Shown: piece after piece, positions 49,089 to 52,926 of the stretch | How the letters are laid out: each line of letters begins with the position of its first letter | Numbering within the stretch: position 1 is the stretch's first letter | Source: a virus | Virus record (IMG/VR): IMGVR_UViG_3300036770_005300 | Coordinates: 1-52,926 of that record | Direction: 5' to 3' (one strand) | DNA length: 52,926 bases | Notes under the pieces: model-generated | The model's input: only the letters and a program-made list of their open reading frames with translations | What the model was told of the DNA's origin: nothing | The model's database searches: none | Made by a program: the position numbers and the translations under genes

Positions 49089-49523
49089 TCAGACCACCAG
49101 CACCGGGCAGCGCCACCGCACCGCCTGCTGTTGCAGCCCCACCGTGAGCCCCGGCACGCTCACATCCGCAGCGCTCGCCCCCGGCAGCAGCTTCTGCACA
49201 CGCCGCACCACCGCCTCCAGCTGCATGGCCCCGCCGGCCGTTGCGGGCTCCCACTGGGTGATCGCCAGGCTGATCGTTGGGTTCACGATCACCTCACCGC
49301 TCACGCACGGCACCGGGTCATCACTGCCCACACGCCACACCACGATCTCCACGCCGCGGGCGACCACCTCAGGGCCCAGGTCTTCGTTGCGCCAGAGGTG
49401 AGCGATCGCCGGCCGCGTCTGCCCGTTGCTCCACAGGTAGCTGCCGACCAGTGGCGCCAGGGTGGCATCAGCAGCCAGCAGATCAAACACCGCCAGCGAG
49501 CTGGTTGGAAGACTCGATCCCAT
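49089..49523 (-). CDS. Tail terminator-like protein
   Basis: 144 residues. LAVFDLLAADATLAPLVGSY, GVEIVVWRVGSDDPVPCVSG, MQLEAVVRRVQKLLPG and VSVPGLTVGLQQQAVRWRCP have the alternating helix/strand feel of gpU-type minor tail proteins, of similar length. Its place near the major tail and tape measure genes agrees. A GGAAAGCT box variant lies 6 nt upstream. Confidence 0.5.
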   Translation of the reverse strand: MGSSLPTSSLAVFDLLAADATLAPLVGSYLWSNGQTRPAIAHLWRNEDLGPEVVARGVEIVVWRVGSDDPVPCVSGEVIVNPTISLAITQWEPATAGGAMQLEAVVRRVQKLLPGASAADVSVPGLTVGLQQQAVRWRCPVLVV

Positions 49524-49529
49524 GCCGTC

Positions 49530-49551
49530 AGCTTTCCCACCGGGGAAACCT
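49530..49551. promoter_or_regulatory. Divergent pair of box variants
   Basis: GGAAAGCT on the minus strand (49537-49530, 6 nt before the ATG at 49523) and GGAAACCT on the plus strand (49544-49551, 29 nt before the ATG at 49581). A CAACAACCTGCG leader follows on the plus side (49558-49569). Confidence 0.5.
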
Positions 49552-49580
49552 CAGCGCAACAACCTGCGAGCGAGCACGCC

Positions 49581-49841
49581 ATGCAGCTGTCCACTGCGCA
49601 GTCGTTCGAGATGGAGCGGATGCGGCGCACCATCGATGCCACCAGCGACCCTGCAGCCCTGCGTGCGCTGTGCCGCCAGCTGCTCGAAGCCTGGATGTCG
49701 CAGAAGGCCGCCACGCAGTGGGCAATGCGGCAGCAGCTGGGGCGGCCGTCGCAGATCGCGCGTGATGCCGCCCAGGCCCTGCTGAAGCAGAACGGGGGCA
49801 CCCCCGGACTGGAGGCACCCCCGAAACGACCCGCTGCATGA
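49581..49841 (+). CDS. NblA-like phycobilisome degradation protein candidate
   Basis: 86 residues. LSTAQSFEMERMRRTIDATS followed by AALRALCRQLLEAWMSQKAA can be laid without gaps on the NblA pattern LS-x-E-Q-x-F ... S ... A ... L ... L, a two-helix protein of about 60 residues. The remaining 30 are a Pro/Gly tail. NblA targets phycobilisomes for breakdown, and some freshwater cyanophages carry it. The match rests on memory of a short family and must be tested. Plus-strand cargo gene followed by a hairpin. Confidence 0.45.
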   Translation: MQLSTAQSFEMERMRRTIDATSDPAALRALCRQLLEAWMSQKAATQWAMRQQLGRPSQIARDAAQALLKQNGGTPGLEAPPKRPAA

Positions 49842-49880
49842 GGCCCAGGGCGGGGGAGCAGAAGCCCTCCCGCCAGGGCC
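49842..49880. terminator. Bidirectional hairpin between convergent genes
   Basis: GGCCC/GGGCC and GGCGGG/CCCGCC nested pairs form a long GC stem right after the NblA-like stop and 7 nt before the major tail stop on the other strand. No T tract on either side, so the terminator role is uncertain. Confidence 0.42.
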
Positions 49881-49887
49881 TGGAGCA

Positions 49888-50736
49888 TCAGGCGATCACG
49901 TTGTCCACGATGGTGCGCAGCGGGCCCACCACGTTGAAGGTCGCGGTCCACTTGCTCAGCGCACCGGCATCACCATCCTCGCCGAAGTTCTCGACCCGGA
50001 TGAAGCCGTACTTCTGCTCCACCGTGCCGCCAGGGCCGATGCGCAGCATCTTGGCGATCAGGCCCTCGGCGGTGTTCCGCTCCGACAGGCAGGTCAGCAG
50101 CTTCCAGTCCACGTTCTTGTGAGCGCTGAGGCCACTCACGGAGGCGGAGAAGCTGTTGCCGGTGGCGATGTTGATCTGCGTGCCGAGGGTTACGGCATCG
50201 AGGGTCAGCGCACCATCGGTGGTGGTGTCCATCGAGAACGGGATCCCGGTGAGGCTGAGCACGCGGATCGGCTTGTCGGTGCCGTCCAGCTTCTGCAGGC
50301 CGGTCTTCACGCTGCCGGTGTCGGCACCGCTGGTGATGTTGGCGCCGGTCTGGGCGTAGGTGAAGGTGGTGGTGGTGGGCGCCGAGGCAACCACGAACGA
50401 CCCGTTCACACCAGCGTTGGTGGTCGCGGTCACCTTCACCTTGTCGCCAGTCGCCAGGCCGTGAGCGGCGGAGGTGGTGATCGTGACCACGTTGGTGGCC
50501 CGGGCCACATTGCTGATGGTCAGCGTCTGCTGGTCCACGAACAGCTCGAAGGTGCTGCCGGTCCCGCTCCAGTTCACCACCTTCGGCCCGGAGAGGGCAT
50601 TGGCGGAGTTCAGGAAGGTCGTGATGTCGGTCTGAGCGGTCTCGAGGTCGTCCAGGTCCATGGCCGAGAAACGCATCGGCACCAGATAGGTCTGAACATC
50701 GAGGACCGCCGTGTAGTTCTGGGCGCCCGCGGTCAT
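49888..50736 (-). CDS. Major tail protein
   Basis: 282 residues. AQNYTAVLDVQTYLVPMRFS and LKKLDGTDKPIRV-like stretches resemble tail-tube proteins; an inserted beta module (about 80-140: ITTSAAHGLATGDKVKVTAT through TTTFTYAQTGANI) is shared with the 39127 gene. The end (NVDWKLLTCLSERNTAEGLI, WTATFNVVGPLRTIVDNVIA) fits a tube subunit. It lies between head-tail genes and tape measure. GGAAAACT lies 30 nt upstream within the end of the previous gene. Confidence 0.68.
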   Translation of the reverse strand: MTAGAQNYTAVLDVQTYLVPMRFSAMDLDDLETAQTDITTFLNSANALSGPKVVNWSGTGSTFELFVDQQTLTISNVARATNVVTITTSAAHGLATGDKVKVTATTNAGVNGSFVVASAPTTTTFTYAQTGANITSGADTGSVKTGLQKLDGTDKPIRVLSLTGIPFSMDTTTDGALTLDAVTLGTQINIATGNSFSASVSGLSAHKNVDWKLLTCLSERNTAEGLIAKMLRIGPGGTVEQKYGFIRVENFGEDGDAGALSKWTATFNVVGPLRTIVDNVIA

Positions 50737-52015
50737 GGTTGGATCTCGTCGGATGAGGGTTGCCCGAGTTTTCCGCTCACCAACGGCAGCACTGCACCGG
50801 CGCGTGCTGCTACTGCCACCCGGCCGATCAGGGCCGCTGGCACGGTGAGATCGACCCGATCGCCGTCTTCGGAGTAGAAGGCCCGCTGCTGCCCGCTGGC
50901 GCTGTGCTCCGCGATCAGGAACCCTGCCCAGTGGTCGGCATCAGGCCGCCATGGCGCGAGCAGCAGGGCATCCTCGGCCGCGAGCACCAGGCGCTTCGGC
51001 AGCTCATGGCCCTGGCCTGCGCGCTGCAGGTCTTCGCACCATGGTCCGATCGCATAGGCAGGCAGCAGATCACGCCGCAGCAGTTCCTGCAGTGCAGCAC
51101 CAGCGGCTGCCGGTGGTGTGGGCTTCTCGGCCACATCGGCGAAGAAGCAGAAGTCCGTCAGCTCGAACGGCTTGCTGCGGCGCTTGCGGTCGCGGTTGGC
51201 CTCAGCCTCCAGCCAGGCGATCTGTGCGGTGCTCAGCTCTGCCCAGTGGAGCTGCTGTCGCCGCCGGCGCTCACCTCGATCGAGGGCTTCAAGGACGAAG
51301 GGGACCGGGAGGAACGGGAACGCTTCACGGGAGAAGGTGCTGTCGCCGGGGTAGAGCTCCTGGCAGCGCCAGAACGCTTCGGCCCAGTTGGCTGCGGCGG
51401 CATCGAGTGTGCCGGCGGCAGCTTTCCCAGATCCACCTCCAGCTGCGCGAGCTGCGCTTCCACGTCCTGCGGTTCGATGCCGGCCATCGCGGCCTCTTCC
51501 GCCTGCTCGAAGCTGTGGATCGCATCGCGCAGCGCACCGGGCAGGGCCCTGGTGTCGTCGTCGCTCCAGTCGCTGCAGCCCTCCAGCCGGTAGCGGATCA
51601 CGGCGGTGCAGCGCCGCAGGGTGAGCAGGTTGGACAGGCCGATCACATGCCGCACCAGCGGGCCGAACAGTGCCGCATGCCGGATCCGTGCATCGTGCTC
51701 CTCTGGCGTCAGCAGCACCCGCACGCCCATGGCGCTGGACTGGATGCGGGTGACGGTGGCGTAGGCCTCGGTGGGGGTCCAGCCTTCAGCTGCCGCGATC
51801 ACATTGGCGATGCGGCAGGTTTCGACGTAGATGCTGTTCGTCGGGTCTGCTTCTGCGATCAGGTCCTGCTCACCGACCAACAGGAAGCCATGGCGCGGGA
51901 AGCGGAGGATGCCGACCTGCTCATTGCCAACCTCCGCCCAGGCGTCATCACGAACGGCAGGCTGCTGCACAAACGGCAGCGACTGGTAGGCGCCGGTCAT
52001 CGTTGTGTTCTCCAC
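50733..52015 (-). CDS. Frameshifted GT-like product (tail assembly chaperone type)
   Basis: Zero frame from the GTG at 52015 (or ATG at 52000) to AAG at 51422, then -1 frame to 50733: about 427 residues. The -1 part reads NWAEAFWRCQELYPGDSTF, EAFPFLPVPFVLEALDRG, LHWAELSTAQIAWLEAEANR and FELTDFCFFADVAEKP, clearly protein-like, and opens with no good start codon of its own. The joint lies on GGGAAAG in the correct G GGA AAG phase, the lambda G-GT heptamer. Could also be an indel in the assembly. Encoded just before the major tail gene instead of between it and the tape measure. Confidence 0.65.
50767..50774 (-). promoter_or_regulatory. GGAAAACT box, major tail unit
   Basis: Perfect box 30 nt before the ATG at 50736, in the last codons of the GT-like frame (reads GKL). 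Confidence 0.5.
51233..52015 (-). CDS. Unshifted G-like product
   Basis: 260 residues in the zero frame. The first 198 (FVQQPAVRDDAWAEVGNEQV, AEGWTPTEAYATVTRIQ, DTRALPGALRDAIHSFEQAE) are shared with the fusion. The 62 after the slip site are Ser/Pro/Arg rich without structure, as expected of a short read-on tail. If slippage is rare, as in lambda, this is the main product. Confidence 0.6.
   Translation of the reverse strand: MENTTMTGAYQSLPFVQQPAVRDDAWAEVGNEQVGILRFPRHGFLLVGEQDLIAEADPTNSIYVETCRIANVIAAAEGWTPTEAYATVTRIQSSAMGVRVLLTPEEHDARIRHAALFGPLVRHVIGLSNLLTLRRCTAVIRYRLEGCSDWSDDDTRALPGALRDAIHSFEQAEEAAMAGIEPQDVEAQLAQLEVDLGKLPPAHSMPPQPTGPKRSGAARSSTPATAPSPVKRSRSSRSPSSLKPSIEVSAGGDSSSTGQS
51422..51428 (-). 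other. Slippery heptamer GGGAAAG
   Basis: Codons CTG GGA AAG CTG in the zero frame contain G GGA AAG, the same -1 slippery site and phase as in the lambda G-GT gene. No pseudoknot was modelled; the GC-rich following sequence could form one. Confidence 0.7.
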
Positions 52016-52440
52016 GCTGTGCGGAAGTTTTCCCGGAACTGCGCCTGCAGGTCATACGGCGTGATGCCGGGGTAGCGCTCGATGCCGAGCACAGCAGTGA
52101 CGAACGGCCTGGGGGGCAGGAACACCCGATCCTTGGTGCGATCCCCAAAGGGGTAGATCCAGGCGCCGTTATGGACCGCCGTGGCGTAGTTCAACACGAA
52201 CCTGTAGTGCGCCAGGGTGCTGTTGATCGTGACGGACCCTGAGGCACGCAGCAGGCCGCTGTCCACGATGTTGCGGGGCGATTCACCACGGGGCCAGCTC
52301 CAGACCTTGGAGCCCATGGTGTCGAGGATCTCGGCGAAGGCCTCGTTGAAGACGATCTTGGCGGCGGTATCAGCTGCGGCGCGCGCGCGTGACTCGACGC
52401 TGAGGTTGATGCGAACGCTGGTGCGGGCTCGAACCCTCAT
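51997..52440 (-). CDS. HK97 gp10-like head-tail joining protein
   Basis: 147 residues. A charged helix (ESRARAAADTAAKIVFNEAF) then GSVTINSTLAHYRFVLNYATAVHNGAWIYP and RPFVTAVLGIERYPGI match the layout of the gp10-type tail-completion family. Overlaps both neighbours. Ends with a box (52026) in its last codons. Confidence 0.6.
   Translation of the reverse strand: MRVRARTSVRINLSVESRARAAADTAAKIVFNEAFAEILDTMGSKVWSWPRGESPRNIVDSGLLRASGSVTINSTLAHYRFVLNYATAVHNGAWIYPFGDRTKDRVFLPPRPFVTAVLGIERYPGITPYDLQAQFRENFRTAWRTQR
52026..52033 (-). promoter_or_regulatory. GGAAAACT box, chaperone-like unit
   Basis: Perfect box 10 nt before the GTG at 52015, or 25 nt before the ATG at 52000; the family spacing favours the ATG. 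Confidence 0.5.
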
Positions 52441-52910
52441 CGGTTGACCGCGAAGACCCCGCTGAACTCATCGCCGGCTTCTGCAGCGACCAGGGCATCG
52501 ATGCCGCCGGTGCCGGAGAGGCTGTGGATGGTGGCCCAGCCTGGGGTGCCGCCGGTGATGGTGGGCAATGCGGTGAGCGGCCCTTCCCAGGCCTCCAGCT
52601 TCTCGCCAGCGCGGAGACCAGGCGGGCGGAGGCCGGTGTCGTTCCACGGCCAGCTGGTGCCGGCCTGCAGCCAGGTGGCACCGGCGGGGAGGATCGCCCA
52701 GCGGGTGATGTTGCCGCTGAGGGCCTGCTGGCCGATCTCCAGGCCGCCGGCTTCGGTGCCATCACCACCGGCGGACAGCTCCGCGAAGGCCTCGATCACC
52801 ACCAGCTCCACTGCTGCAGGCCGTGGGCCCTCACGGAGTGAAGCAGGCGGAGCGGAGGGCCTGCGGAACAGGAGGCGCAGGTTGGCGTAGGGGGCAAAGG
52901 GGGTGGGCAT
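52437..52910 (-). CDS. Hypothetical head-tail region protein
   Basis: 157 residues from MPTPFAPYANLRLLFRRPSA. LVVIEAFAELSAGGDGTEAG, RWAILPAGATWLQAGTSWPW, KLEAWEGPLTALPTITGGTP are beta-rich and would suit a small joining protein. ATGA overlap with the next gene. First gene of the late block seen in the window; its box is at the edge. Confidence 0.55.
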   Translation of the reverse strand: MPTPFAPYANLRLLFRRPSAPPASLREGPRPAAVELVVIEAFAELSAGGDGTEAGGLEIGQQALSGNITRWAILPAGATWLQAGTSWPWNDTGLRPPGLRAGEKLEAWEGPLTALPTITGGTPGWATIHSLSGTGGIDALVAAEAGDEFSGVFAVNR

Positions 52911-52915
52911 GCCTC

Positions 52916-52923
52916 GGTTTTCC
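52916..52923 (-). promoter_or_regulatory. GGAAAACC box variant at window edge
   Basis: One-base variant of the box 5 nt before the ATG at 52910. Confidence 0.4.
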
Positions 52924-52926
52924 CTC

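Noticed and set aside
49131-49580. Long plus-strand extension in front of the NblA-like gene
   Set aside because: It is antisense to the tail terminator gene with His/Arg-rich composition; the ATG at 49581 is the first sensible start.

Overview
The window looks like most of the genome of a temperate, long-tailed (siphovirus-like) phage or prophage of a high-GC cyanobacterium, probably a picocyanobacterium of the Synechococcus/Cyanobium kind. The phage call rests on a terminase large subunit, a large serine integrase, scaffold, major capsid, major tail and tape-measure genes, a lysis peptidase and a recombination cassette. The cyanobacterial call rests on an AbrB-like gene of the cyanobacterial type and an NblA-like small gene; it is inference from family knowledge, because no search could be run. 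No tRNA, rRNA, CRISPR array or insertion sequence was seen.

Layout. Positions 1-7754 (minus strand) form one tightly overlapping operon that starts with a terminase-small-like DNA-binding protein and ends with the large terminase, which runs off the left edge; between them lie a dCTP deaminase, an adenine methyltransferase and many small genes. Positions 8165-13265 (plus) are a replication module: three successive winged-helix genes, the last resembling lambda O and holding an origin-like iteron cluster, then SSB and a ribbon-helix-helix regulator. Positions 13275-19734 hold the integrase with a perfect inverted repeat in front of it, a sulfotransferase cargo gene, the AbrB-like gene and a repressor candidate. 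Positions 19891-25517 (plus) are a recombination module (annealing-protein candidate, RusA-like resolvase, RecE-like exonuclease, coiled-coil protein), followed by about a dozen very small overlapping genes up to 28652.

Positions 28656-52910 are mostly minus strand and read right to left: head-tail joining proteins, a tail-assembly-chaperone-like gene with a lambda-type slippery heptamer (G GGA AAG), major tail protein, tail terminator candidate, tape measure (1383 aa), tail tip/adhesion proteins with LamG-like domains, then scaffold and capsid, a collagen-like fibre, and the lysis genes. Scaffold and capsid downstream of the tail genes is an unusual order. A few plus-strand genes (29703, 48678, 49581) interrupt the block.

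Two dispersed sequence families tie the genome together. The box GGAAANCT, mostly GGAAAACT, occurs about 15 times, usually 18-30 nt before the start of late genes on either strand, including the sulfotransferase and NblA-like units. A dyad of the form GTCYRN4YRGAC occurs about ten times, mostly in front of early and regulatory genes. They look like a late-gene signal and an early operator; both roles are inferences. A third element, CAACAACCAGCG, directly precedes several plus-strand starts.
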